A stretch of 64,000 nucleotides of DNA from Gracilibacillus kekensis (GTDB lineage: Bacteria; Bacillota; Bacilli; Bacillales; Amphibacillaceae): assembly GCF_900143085.1 (NCBI RefSeq), contig NZ_FRCZ01000003.1, forward strand, positions 310,001 through 374,000, read 5' to 3'. Under the pieces are notes generated by a model. The model searched no databases, had not been told where the DNA came from, and saw only the letters and a program-made list of their open reading frames with translations. Shown one piece after another: positions 25,901 through 34,600 of this stretch. Numbering within the stretch: position 1 is the stretch's first letter; every line of letters begins with the position of its first letter. The position numbers and the translations under genes were made by a program.

Positions 25901-26430
25901 TCATCACATCTGCTGGGATTAGTTTATTACCAGCTTATTATATTATCTTGCAAGAATATCTGGTACACATTTCTGACTTGTTTCATGCAGAGTTAATGGT
26001 ATTACCGATACTAATATTGTCGATCGTAATGGAAAAGAAAACTTGGAAAAATCACAAACGTATTATGTCGCAAGTGCAAACAGTAATTCTCGTGCTCATA
26101 ACCGTTTACTTAGTAGTGGATGCGATTCAAAGTAATACAGTATGGGATGCGCTTATTGTCGGAACACTATCGTTAGTCGCCTTATTAATAGGTATGAGTT
26201 TCCAGATTAAATCGTATTTCTTTGTTGGTCTGGGTACCTTATTATTTAATGTCATTTACCAAACGAAACCATATTGGGGCAACATGCCATGGTGGGGATA
26301 CCTATTAATAGCAGGGATCACCTTAATCACGATTGCAAGTTACAATGAATGGACAAAACAACGGCAAACCGAAGGAAAGCTAATTAAAAAATTCAAACAA
26401 TTAATGAACAGATTGAAAGAGTGGAATTAA
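22930..26430 (+). CDS. Giant polytopic membrane protein, unknown
   Basis: A 1166-residue protein. The first ~115 residues are charged and soluble (EEEFMRVMNSYKQYVNDQEQ, then a Lys/Glu-rich stretch with KKEPEIKQKVKPQK); the rest is an almost continuous series of roughly 30 hydrophobic helices, beginning WLLILGVAFLLISGLVVATS. This layout resembles large DUF2157/SCO7613-like membrane proteins; function unknown. Start uncertain: ATG 22930 has no ribosome site and overlaps a TATAAT hexamer at 22926-22931, so translation may begin at GTG 22972 or ATG 22975, preceded by GAGGA. No neighbour is clearly linked. Confidence 0.75.
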   Translation: MVENENRRFDSYEDVMDILQSEREKIVGQEMVKLLKQGYLSEEEFMRVMNSYKQYVNDQEQELADIHTVIRETDSEINNKEDKQQLAINKEVSNKKEPEIKQKVKPQKSKEQIRERNITWLLILGVAFLLISGLVVATSTWEQMGALLKVVTLVGVSVFFLGLSGISSSVLKIEKTAFAFLTLGSLLFPIAIIAIGYFGLFGDYLTLTGEGKYLLGIICTLLPLPLYARNAVKNNSRLFVWIFFLFMSCFAGFVVAAMNVSVDLFYFLIMVYNAVLLYGYHRYRHLESIRLFMKELPAYAQLNLVISTLLMLFVYNDSLFYSFNVLLTALIYISMVYVYNTKSYQLVFSGLFAYGVYQFTENSWLQSVDLFVYGLLGAAYLVFAYLMRKDAYLAKVFHYTSGVISLFAFIYISYQGLLIRGNEQSWTLLFAYLTIAGTYIYLSSITTRQVFRWLASIFIFTSGLELWDLMFESFLSIQLFSFIFASLLFIWIGDRTKLSYLQTIKTSTYYLSIIVMLLAIVYGLILETYFEASFMFLISGCLALIVTKSRSNTTKQIGLWSHAISWLLAFIVLYPEIISRFMTYYNELNIAFHTAIAGILLLVISLIWKKANNVLLAETTFYTGQASYLMAMFLLLVNYPINEEFVRPALLLIGIGVFVWLVRYARVGPLWLLVAVITVSFYASLIRTFAIEEFEAIMWYIMFAPVLLIVIGRVAGKVTKELKIYFFWFAHFILIMIITSILADYMFEQLLHPTILVIPFILYLYSMVIMSEEWEKKVFLYAAMSMVPFLVTANVAYYNLEQYVSISYSLIVSTVLFFVAWLFVRPIWKKRVEWYMIPFANYSLLMVIAVEQITHVIELMIIVGFLLLNLYLLHIRKWLNVLVLPLLLTILMWNRQSYIDNDLSMFIISIGSFIVLLVAGRIFYQTLVEIVSKKWMIDWYSVVAVLYLGYSLNFAESIGIVWIRILPYVLLAIWLFLQANRIQQQLMQKVFITSAGISLLPAYYIILQEYLVHISDLFHAELMVLPILILSIVMEKKTWKNHKRIMSQVQTVILVLITVYLVVDAIQSNTVWDALIVGTLSLVALLIGMSFQIKSYFFVGLGTLLFNVIYQTKPYWGNMPWWGYLLIAGITLITIASYNEWTKQRQTEGKLIKKFKQLMNRLKEWN

Positions 26431-26549
26431 AAAATGATTTTTTTTTGTGTTGATCAAAGATCCACTTTATAAAAGCCGAGGATGGAATCCATAGTTTAGC
26501 TATTGTATGATAAAGTTTGTATTAATTAGTAAAAGTAAAGAGGGGTTAT

Positions 26550-27404
26550 ATGAAAGATATTGGATTAGTATTAGAAGGTGGGGGAAGTAGAGGAGTATAC
26601 ACAGCGGGGGTTCTTCGCTTTCTGATGGAACAAGATCTATACTTTCCCTACGTAATTGGTGTATCAGCAGGTGCATGTAATGGTTCCTCCTATATATCTA
26701 AGCAAATCGATCGTAATCGAATCACAACTATTGATTATGTGGATCACCCTGAATATTTATCATTTCGAAATTGGCTGACAAAGCGCCAAATATTTGGAAT
26801 GGATTTTATATTTGATAAACTCCCAAATCAGTTAGTACCATTTGATTATCAAACGTTTAATGATGCTGAGCAAGAATTTGTTGTAGGGGTAACAGATTGT
26901 CATACTGGAGAACCTTTGTTTTATCGTAAATCACAACATGCAGATGATATGATCACTTTACTAAGAGCTTCAAGTTCGTTACCTTTAGTTGCTCCAGTTG
27001 TTCAATTCGACCAAAAATCATTAATGGATGGTGGCATCTCTGCACCTATCCCAGTTCATCAGTCTCTAAAAGATGGGAATCATAAAAATGTAGTGATATT
27101 AACCAGAAACAGAGGATATTATAAAAAACCTCAATCATTCAGTTGGTATATTAATAAAAAATATCAGCAATATCCTGGTTTACTCAAAGCATTAAAAAGA
27201 CGTCATCAGGAATATAATGACACAATTAATTATCTGTTTGAAGAAGAAGAAAAGGGAAACATTTTTATTATCTGTCCAACTGAAAAATTAACAGTGGGAC
27301 GAATTGAAAAAAACAAAAAGAAATTGACTTCTTTATACAACAGGGGCTATCAAGATACCCAGGACTTACAGCAATCCTTGCGAGAATTTTGCAATACGAA
27401 ATGA
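26550..27404 (+). CDS. Patatin-like phospholipase
   Basis: A 284-residue patatin-family acyl hydrolase. The oxyanion-hole motif GLVLEGGGSRGVYTAGVLRF opens the protein, the nucleophile serine is in GVSAG (near residue 41), and the partner aspartate is in LMDGGISAPIPV. It resembles E. coli YjjU. The probable reaction is release of fatty acids from lipids in the cytoplasm; the true substrate is not known. AGAGGGGT precedes the ATG. A HAD hydrolase follows by 10 bases, so they form an operon. Confidence 0.88.
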   Translation: MKDIGLVLEGGGSRGVYTAGVLRFLMEQDLYFPYVIGVSAGACNGSSYISKQIDRNRITTIDYVDHPEYLSFRNWLTKRQIFGMDFIFDKLPNQLVPFDYQTFNDAEQEFVVGVTDCHTGEPLFYRKSQHADDMITLLRASSSLPLVAPVVQFDQKSLMDGGISAPIPVHQSLKDGNHKNVVILTRNRGYYKKPQSFSWYINKKYQQYPGLLKALKRRHQEYNDTINYLFEEEEKGNIFIICPTEKLTVGRIEKNKKKLTSLYNRGYQDTQDLQQSLREFCNTK

Positions 27405-27414
27405 GGATATAAAA

Positions 27415-28125
27415 ATGAACACTATTATCTTTGATGTGGACGATACCTTGTACGATCAGGCATTATCCTTTCATCAGACTTTTAGAAAATTAGTAAAAGA
27501 AAATAGTACATATCAAGAGTTGGATGCCATTTATCGCGCCAGCAGAAAATATAGTGAACGATTATTTGATCAGAGTGAAAAAGGCGAAATTACAACATTT
27601 GAATGGCAAACCGGAAGATTTATCAAGGCTTTAAACGACTTTAATATATCGATCAGTTCTGAAACTGCTTCTGATTTTAACGATGTCTACAAACAGCAAC
27701 AAGGAAGAATAACACTTTTTCCTGAAATAAAAGAATTATTATCTATTCTAAAACAAAAAGGAACACAACTGGCTATTCTTACGAATGGGGAAGAACAACA
27801 TCAAACGATGAAAATAAAACAACTAGAATTACACAAATGGATCCCTGAAGAAAATATTTTTATCTCGGGCTCACATGGAATTGCAAAACCGAATAAAGAA
27901 ATCTTTGACATCGTCACAGACAAATTAAAATGTGATCCAGTGGAGACCGTTTATATCGGTGACTCGTTTGAAAAAGATATCATCGGAGCGAAACAAGCAG
28001 GATGGCAAGCCATTTGGATGAATCATCGGAACCGAAAAATACCTAAAGAGAGTACAGTTTTTCCAGATCTGGAATTACAACATGCTAGAGAAATATTATC
28101 CTATTTTGAAGATAATAAATATTAA
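27415..28125 (+). CDS. HAD-superfamily hydrolase
   Basis: A 236-residue HAD subfamily IA phosphatase. Motif I is FDVDDTLYD (nucleophile Asp near residue 7), with a helical cap from ~15 to 90, motif II LAILTNG, motif III lysine in HGIAKPNKEIF, and motif IV YIGDSFEKDIIGAKQAGW. Closest in style to YjjG-like nucleotide or sugar phosphatases, but the substrate cannot be read. It sits between the patatin gene and a small membrane protein; AGGATATAAAA precedes the ATG. Confidence 0.85.
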   Translation: MNTIIFDVDDTLYDQALSFHQTFRKLVKENSTYQELDAIYRASRKYSERLFDQSEKGEITTFEWQTGRFIKALNDFNISISSETASDFNDVYKQQQGRITLFPEIKELLSILKQKGTQLAILTNGEEQHQTMKIKQLELHKWIPEENIFISGSHGIAKPNKEIFDIVTDKLKCDPVETVYIGDSFEKDIIGAKQAGWQAIWMNHRNRKIPKESTVFPDLELQHAREILSYFEDNKY

Positions 28126-28138
28126 GGAGATGGTAGGG

Positions 28139-28417
28139 ATGGCCGAAAAACCTTCCGAGTTTAATAGTTTTAAAAAATGGACACCCCAAGACGGCACTCA
28201 TGAAAATAAAATATCTATCTTATTATTTGTTATTGGCTGGGGATTGGTCTTCATTTGTATTTTGCTTAGTTTATTTGTAGTAATGAATAACATTAATTTT
28301 ATGCCACTTTTGTTAGCTGCCGGGGCAGGAATTATTGCTGGTGTCGTTTTAATAGCTATTGCTGAAATAATCAAATTGTTAACTAGTATTAACGATCAAT
28401 TGAAAAAGAAACGTTAA
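28139..28417 (+). CDS. Small two-helix membrane protein, unknown
   Basis: A 92-residue protein with a polar N-terminus (AEKPSEFNSFKKWTPQDGTH), two membrane helices (ISILLFVIGWGLVFICILLS and LLLAAGAGIIAGVVLIAI) and a basic end (LKKKR). I chose ATG 28139, nine bases after AAGGAG; an in-frame extension overlaps the HAD gene. It probably belongs to the patatin-HAD transcript. No family recognised. Confidence 0.65.
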   Translation: MAEKPSEFNSFKKWTPQDGTHENKISILLFVIGWGLVFICILLSLFVVMNNINFMPLLLAAGAGIIAGVVLIAIAEIIKLLTSINDQLKKKR

Positions 28418-28451
28418 TTGATTCATTTCATATAGAAAGGATGCAGCAAAA

Positions 28452-28577
28452 ATGGACGAAAAAGTGGGTCAGTGTGCAGAATGTAATCAAGCGGTCTATT
28501 GTAAAGCTGGATTTCTGGATGGGGTCTATCAAGATGGGAAATTGTTATGCGCCAGCTGTGATGATAAAAAGGAATAA
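28452..28577 (+). CDS. Small CxxC protein
   Basis: A 41-residue protein, MDEKVGQCAECNQAVYCKAG then FLDGVYQDGKLLCASCDDKKE. Two CxxC pairs (CAEC and CASC) plus a lone Cys suggest a zinc-binding knuckle. AGAAAGGATGCAGCAAAA precedes the ATG. It lies between the small membrane protein and CoA-disulfide reductase. Role unknown. Confidence 0.65.
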   Translation: MDEKVGQCAECNQAVYCKAGFLDGVYQDGKLLCASCDDKKE

Positions 28578-28640
28578 TATTTGATTTTTCGTGCATACTG
28601 ATATGCCTGGTAGGGTATAACAACCTTAGGAGGGAATCAG

Positions 28641-29969
28641 ATGAGATATATTATTATAGGCGGCGTTGCAGCTGGAATGAGTGCAGCAATGGAGATTGTT
28701 CGTACAGATGAAAAAGCTTTTGTGACTGTATTAGAGCGGGGCAAAGACTATTCCTATGGCCAATGTGGATTGCCATACATTATTAACGGTGTTGTGCCAT
28801 CTACCAAAGATGTAATAGCACGAACGGTAAGTACCTTTCGAGAGAAGTATGGTATTGATGCCAGGATATTCACTAAGGTGACGGGTATAAATGTAGAACA
28901 ACAGATAGTACGTGGCATTCAAACAGAAACAAATCAGACATTTCAACTAGAATATGATCGCTTACTTATTGCTTCTGGAACAGATCCAGTCGTACCAGAT
29001 TGGAAAGGCATCGATTTAAACGGAATTCATACATTAAAAACGTTAGTAGATACAGATAATTTAAAATATGACATATCAGATAATGTTCAAAACGTAACCG
29101 TAATTGGTGGAGGCTATATTGGGTTAGAAATGGCGGAAAGCTTTCAAACGTTAGGCAAGAAGGTGAAACTGATTCAACGCGGCAACCAATTAGCGACTAT
29201 ATTTGATAAGGATATGGCAAAGTTAATTGAAAAAGAGGCAGTCAGTAAAGACATTAATCTTATTTTAAATGAGGAAGTAACCGGTTTTTCTGGTGAGAAC
29301 AGAGTGGAAACGGTTGAAACGGATAAAGGCTCTTACCAAACAGATTTAGTTTTGTTAAGTATCGGTGTTCGACCGAATACACAATTCTTTAGTGAAACAG
29401 AAATTCATAGGAATGGACAGGGTGCGATATTTGTAAATGCTCATATGGAAACCTCGATTCCAAATATCTATGCTGCCGGTGATTGTGCGACACATTATCA
29501 TATTGTGAAACAATTAGACGATCATATTCCTTTAGGTACGACCTCAAATAAACAAGGGCGAATTGCTGGTGCCAATATGGCCGGAAATCCTTTAACATTT
29601 AAAGGGATCGTTGGAACGTCGATTATTAAATTCTTTGATCTAACGTTAGGTCGGACAGGTCTTACTGAAATAGAAGCGAAAAAGCTAACGATCCCATATG
29701 AAGTAGAAACGATGTCAGCACTTGATCATGCCGGGTATTATCCAGATAATGATAAATTAAAGATAAAATTGATATATAACAAGGATACTAAGTTATTATT
29801 AGGCGGACAAATTATTGGTAAAGAGGGCGTTGATAAACGAATAGATGTGCTAGCAACTGCTTTATACAATAAAATGACCGTTGAGCAATTGACTGACCTC
29901 GATCTTGCCTATGCTCCACCATATAATGGCGTATGGGACCCACTACAAACAATGGCAAGAAAAATTTAG
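28641..29969 (+). CDS. cdr: CoA-disulfide reductase
   Basis: A 442-residue FAD-dependent oxidoreductase that reduces CoA disulfide with NAD(P)H in bacteria using CoA as a thiol buffer. The FAD dinucleotide fold is YIIIGGVAAGMSAA, the single redox cysteine is in SYGQCGLPY (near residue 43), NAD binding is VTVIGGGYIGLEMAESF, and the second FAD motif is IPNIYAAGDCATH. The single-cysteine pattern fits CoADR or NADH oxidase; related polysulfide reductases are the alternative. TTAGGAGGGAATCAG precedes the ATG. A terminator follows. Confidence 0.82.
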   Translation: MRYIIIGGVAAGMSAAMEIVRTDEKAFVTVLERGKDYSYGQCGLPYIINGVVPSTKDVIARTVSTFREKYGIDARIFTKVTGINVEQQIVRGIQTETNQTFQLEYDRLLIASGTDPVVPDWKGIDLNGIHTLKTLVDTDNLKYDISDNVQNVTVIGGGYIGLEMAESFQTLGKKVKLIQRGNQLATIFDKDMAKLIEKEAVSKDINLILNEEVTGFSGENRVETVETDKGSYQTDLVLLSIGVRPNTQFFSETEIHRNGQGAIFVNAHMETSIPNIYAAGDCATHYHIVKQLDDHIPLGTTSNKQGRIAGANMAGNPLTFKGIVGTSIIKFFDLTLGRTGLTEIEAKKLTIPYEVETMSALDHAGYYPDNDKLKIKLIYNKDTKLLLGGQIIGKEGVDKRIDVLATALYNKMTVEQLTDLDLAYAPPYNGVWDPLQTMARKI

Positions 29970-30013
29970 TGGTAATGAAACCTTTTTATAATGAGTGTAA
30001 GTATTTCACATTT

Positions 30014-30040
30014 AAAAAACCCCAGTGCTGGGGTTTTTTT
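30014..30040 (+). terminator. Terminator after cdr
   Basis: AAAAAACCCCA with TGGGGTTTTTT around a 4-base loop, ending in seven T. Confidence 0.88.
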
Positions 30041-30073
30041 GCATTCAATAATAACAGCGTTTATAATTAGCGC

Positions 30074-30241
30074 TTATTTTTGATCACCCTGTTTTGGCTT
30101 CATGACGAAACCAGCCATAATAATACTTAATGCAAATAATGCAAAAGCTGTTAACCCCTTTTCAAGTAGTAAACCAAATACAATTACAGATAAACCACTA
30201 AGTATGAATATACATTTGAGTAATGTTGCTCGACTTAGCAT
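30074..30241 (-). CDS. Small membrane protein, unknown
   Basis: A 55-residue frame on the minus strand with a good site (AAGGTGATATAG) before the ATG. It has two hydrophobic segments (CIFILSGLSVIVFGLLL and FALFALSIIMAGFVM) and a basic tail MKPKQGDQK. A plus-strand frame over the same bases has no ribosome site and odd composition, so I take the minus strand as real. Function unknown; convergent with cdr. Confidence 0.7.
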   Translation of the reverse strand: MLSRATLLKCIFILSGLSVIVFGLLLEKGLTAFALFALSIIMAGFVMKPKQGDQK

Positions 30242-30339
30242 CTATATCACCTTTTTTATTTACATTATTTGCAATTATACTATAATAACCTCCGTCTAAA
30301 CAACTATAAAAAATGCGGATTTAACATAGGACAGCTATG

Positions 30340-31443
30340 CTAAGAAAGGCCTTCTTTAGCGATAGCTGCTAGTTGTAGCCTTTCCAGACTATGACAATAA
30401 TCTGTCATAATATCTCCATTAACTTGCAATTTTTCTTTTTTTAAATAGAGGACTATTTTATCATGTGTATACCAATCGCCTTTCTCAGCTATTTTCTGTT
30501 TGGAATTTGGCCATGAATCAATTAGGGTTGGACTATATATCCGAGGTGAATTTGGTTTGATTGTGCAACCTTCGAGACTTGCATTTGTTACTTTGCCAGG
30601 CGTATTTTCATTAATTGTTTGAAACATGTTTGGCCAAAAGTCAGCTCTTGAGCCAGTATGTCGCTGCTTCTTTGCCCAATTAAAAATTAGAATATAATAT
30701 TGCTGATCAAAAAGTAAGTGATATAATCGTTTACCTAGCTGAATTCGGTCATCAAGGGATGCGAAATGGAGCACAGATTGCCCGATTAGTTTCACTTCAT
30801 GGTCAGCTTTAAAAGGTAAAAGAATGTGGTTTAACTGCAGTATTTCCTGTATTTTAAATTTTACGGATTTAAATATTTCTAATTGATAGTCACTGTGCTG
30901 TATCACCCTTTTTTCAATATAGCTTTGTTCATTGATAATTAAGGCAGTTGTAAGCAGATGACGATCCTTTTTTTGATAAAAGTAATTCCATACAACTTCC
31001 ATAAAATAAGAGACATCCAATGCCGGTAACAGATGAAAAAGGTTTTGGCCGTTTCTCACGCTCTCTTTGAATAAAAGTAATTGCGGATAAGCATCTTGAA
31101 AGATCAACCAATTGCCACGTTCCAAAAATGCGAAAAAACGCTTAGCATCTTCGACGCTTAATATTTTGCCTAATAAACCGCCTTTTAGATCTGTCATATT
31201 CCAACCAGCATTTCGCGATACCATATGTGCTAAGAAAGCCCATTCAATTTCGGGAAACTGTTTATAAATTTCGAGATAGGCCGCCGTCCTCGTAATATTG
31301 TTCCTATTATGTTTGATTGTTTCTTGATGGATTGTTTTGATGACATTTCTTTCACTGGAGGAATATGATGGGTTGTTTTGCTTTTGATGAAGCATTTCTT
31401 TTAATTCTTTTAAGACAGGGTCTCTTTTGAAAAAGTTAAAAAT
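30340..31443 (-). CDS. yppC: DUF2515 family protein YppC
   Basis: A protein of about 367 residues of the YppC/DUF2515 family, unknown function; B. subtilis yppC lies near recU and ponA. Recognisable parts are NRNNITRTAAYLEIYKQFPE, AFLAHMVSRNAGWNMTDLKG, FFAFLERGNWLIFQDAYPQL and NMFQTINENTPGKV. The first ATG in frame is at 31395 and has only a weak site. Sixteen in-frame codons upstream, an ATT at 31443-31441 is preceded by AGGGGGG with 7-base spacing, and the residues between (FFKRDPVLKELKE) look coding. I therefore extend it to the ATT; the ATG start is the alternative. Confidence 0.75.
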   Translation of the reverse strand: MFNFFKRDPVLKELKEMLHQKQNNPSYSSSERNVIKTIHQETIKHNRNNITRTAAYLEIYKQFPEIEWAFLAHMVSRNAGWNMTDLKGGLLGKILSVEDAKRFFAFLERGNWLIFQDAYPQLLLFKESVRNGQNLFHLLPALDVSYFMEVVWNYFYQKKDRHLLTTALIINEQSYIEKRVIQHSDYQLEIFKSVKFKIQEILQLNHILLPFKADHEVKLIGQSVLHFASLDDRIQLGKRLYHLLFDQQYYILIFNWAKKQRHTGSRADFWPNMFQTINENTPGKVTNASLEGCTIKPNSPRIYSPTLIDSWPNSKQKIAEKGDWYTHDKIVLYLKKEKLQVNGDIMTDYCHSLERLQLAAIAKEGLS

Positions 31444-31657
31444 GTGAAATCCCCCCTGAGTAACTTCTTACTATCAATGTATTACATCAAATTAACTATA
31501 TTCCTATTATGATATAGAAAACGAAGGATTATACCAAAACCGAGTCCATTGTTAATAAATGAACAACAATTATATACAATTATTTACAAAAATATCACCG
31601 TCTTTTAATGTTGCTGAAGTATTATGAAATCGTACATATTAAAAGGAGGGAAATGTT

Positions 31658-34600
31658 TTGAAGTACAAAGCAAAGTTTAAACGAATGTCCGTAGTACTTA
31701 TTGCTTTATTGTTGTTTTCTAATTTGTCACCATATGTTACGGTACTGAACGCTAATACGGTTCAATCGACAGATTCTGTTGAAGATGTGCTTACTCAAGA
31801 AAGTACTTCGAAGGAGCAAAACATAGAAGTAGAATCAAAAGAGCCACCGTCTGAAAAAACAACAGAACCTGAAAAAGAAAAAGAATTACATATAACTGAT
31901 GATCGTTCAGAAGTAAGTGAACCTTTTTTAGAAGAGGAAGAAACGAAGGATACGGATGCAATAGAACAACATAACTCCGAAGAACCCACAGAGAAACCTC
32001 AACAAGAAAGTAACAAAAATGAAAAATCTCAACCTAAACAGCAGTTAGAAACAACCACAACTATTGATTTTCAAACATTACCATCACTTCTTATCACGGA
32101 AATTATGCCAAATAATGATGGAGCAGATAATTATGAATACTTCGAAGTCTATAATAATTCAGATCAAACCATCGTTTTGGATTATTACACTATTGCCTTA
32201 CGCTATTTAGATGGAAGTACGAAAGATGACATTCCATTTGAATTTCCAGAAGTGAAGATTGACTCCGGTGAAACACTGGTGTTTTGGCGCAATCCAGGAC
32301 AATTATCGGTAAATGATTTTAATTCATTTTATCAGACAGATCTCCCAAGTGACAAAATTGTTATGTATCAAGGAACCGGTTTTTACAATAGTGGAGATAG
32401 AGGCATTGTGATTGAAGATGCGAAAGGGGAAGTAGTAACGATCGGCTATCTTGGATCTGACATTGATTCCGGAAAAGTCGTGACATATCAATTTCCCACT
32501 GAAGGAATAGAGATGGAGAAATATCAAACATTAGTAGATCCATCCCCCGGGCAAGTTGAAGAAGAACAAATCCCAGCGGAGCGTGTGGTAACAGATCGTC
32601 ACACACAACCAACGATTGATCATCAACAAGCAGAAGAGGTGGAGGAAGGAAAATCGGTAACCATTCAAGCCACGATAACCGACGATCAACAAAAGGTAAA
32701 TGCGGAGTTGTTTTATCGTTCGAACAATGAAAAATATAAACAACTCGAGATGAAAGAAAAAGATGAGAATATATATGAAGCTTCGATCGAGGCCGAAAAT
32801 GTTACAGTTGGCACGTTGGACTATTATATAATAGCGAAAGATCCAAATCATACGGTGCGCTTACCTAAAAATGAAGATTTTTCAGTAGACGTTATGACAA
32901 CGGAAGAATCAGAAGAGGATTTTCAACAATATCCACATTTACTTATAACAGAGCTTTCACCTAATACAGCTGGACCAGGCACAGATTATTTTGAGTATTT
33001 TGAAGTATACAATAACAGTAATCAAACGCTTCCTTTACAGCAATACGCTTCTATTTATTATTATACAGACTCTGGAAAAGAAGTTTCTTTTCAAGTTCCT
33101 GCTGTAGAGATCGCGCCTGAAGAAACGCTTGTATTTTGGTATAATAATGGTAATCGAACATTAGCAGATTTCAATAATAATTTTTCTACCAATTTATCAA
33201 ATGATCAAGTAGTACAGGTAACTGATTCTTCTTTTCCTGGTTTTGCGAACGGAGGTAATCGTGCTTTAATTATTCGTAATGCAGAACAAGAAGAAGTTGT
33301 TTACGCTGATTATGACGGAGCGGATAACGATAACACAGGAGCGGTTATCCAGTACAAATATCCATTAGAAGGAACATCCATGTTAAAGTGGCGACCATTG
33401 GCTGCCCCTACTCCAGGGACAGTAAATGTCGATCAAGTACCAGTAAAACCTGTCGATCTGCCGGAACCAGAAATGGATACATCGCCCCCGGAGATTCATC
33501 ATGAGCCAATTAAAGAAGCAAAGGAATTTTCAAGTATTCTGGTAGAAGCAACTATTACTGATGATGTCGCGATTCCTACTGCAACATTGTATGTAAAAAG
33601 TGCAAATGAGGAATATCGTAGTATATCCATGACATCTTCTTCGGATGATCCATCAAAATATAATGTAGAAATAGCAGGTACGTTTGTGGATGGAGATTTA
33701 ACCTATTATATTGAAACTACTGATGGTGTGAATATCTCAAAATCAGATGAGTTCGTAATCAAAATACAACGAGAAGAACTTGATACAAACAACTTACCAC
33801 CGTTATTGGTAACAGAGGTTGTGCCTGATTCTACGAATGTGGGATCTGCTGATGGTTACGAATTTATTGAAATCTATAATAATACCAATCAACCAATTCC
33901 ATTTGAACATTATAAAATGCAATACAGGTATGGTAGTGATCCTGCAAGTGATGTCATTTGGCCATCCGTACCCGATGATCTTATAATACCTGCCCAGGAA
34001 ACGTTAGTTTTTTGGATCATTAATGGACAAAATAATGAAAAGACAGTGGCGGATTTTAATGCCAATTACGATTCTAAGTTAACAGAAGGCGAAGATATTG
34101 TCAGAATAGAATCAGCAGGTATGGCGAATGGAAGTATGAGAGGGTTGATCGTAGCTTCCAATATCGGTCATGAATACGCAATTGCCTATTATAATGATGC
34201 AGATACAGAAGATGATACACTTCCCAATAAAGGTATTGTCTATAAATATCCATCTGATGGTTCAAACAATATGGAAAAAATAAGTGCCGGATCATTGGAT
34301 GCAACTCCAGGTATGGTCGAAGAATATCAAATCCCAAATCAGCCAGTACAAGTTATCAATGATACAACACCACCATCTATAGAGACAGTTTCAGAGCAAA
34401 GTACTATTAAACAAACAGAAAACCTTGATATAACAGCAAAAGCTTTTGATGCAGAAGAACTAAAGACCGTATCTGTTTATTATCGTACAAATCCAAATAA
34501 AGAGTTTATCAAAGCAAATATCGAGCAAAGTGATCAAGAGGATCAATTTTCTTACCGTATATATGCGCCAGAAATGATTGGTCAAACAGTGGTAGAATAT

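Noticed and set aside
30102-30299. 65-residue plus-strand frame
   Set aside because: No ribosome site; the minus strand has a better frame with AAGGTGATATAG before its ATG.
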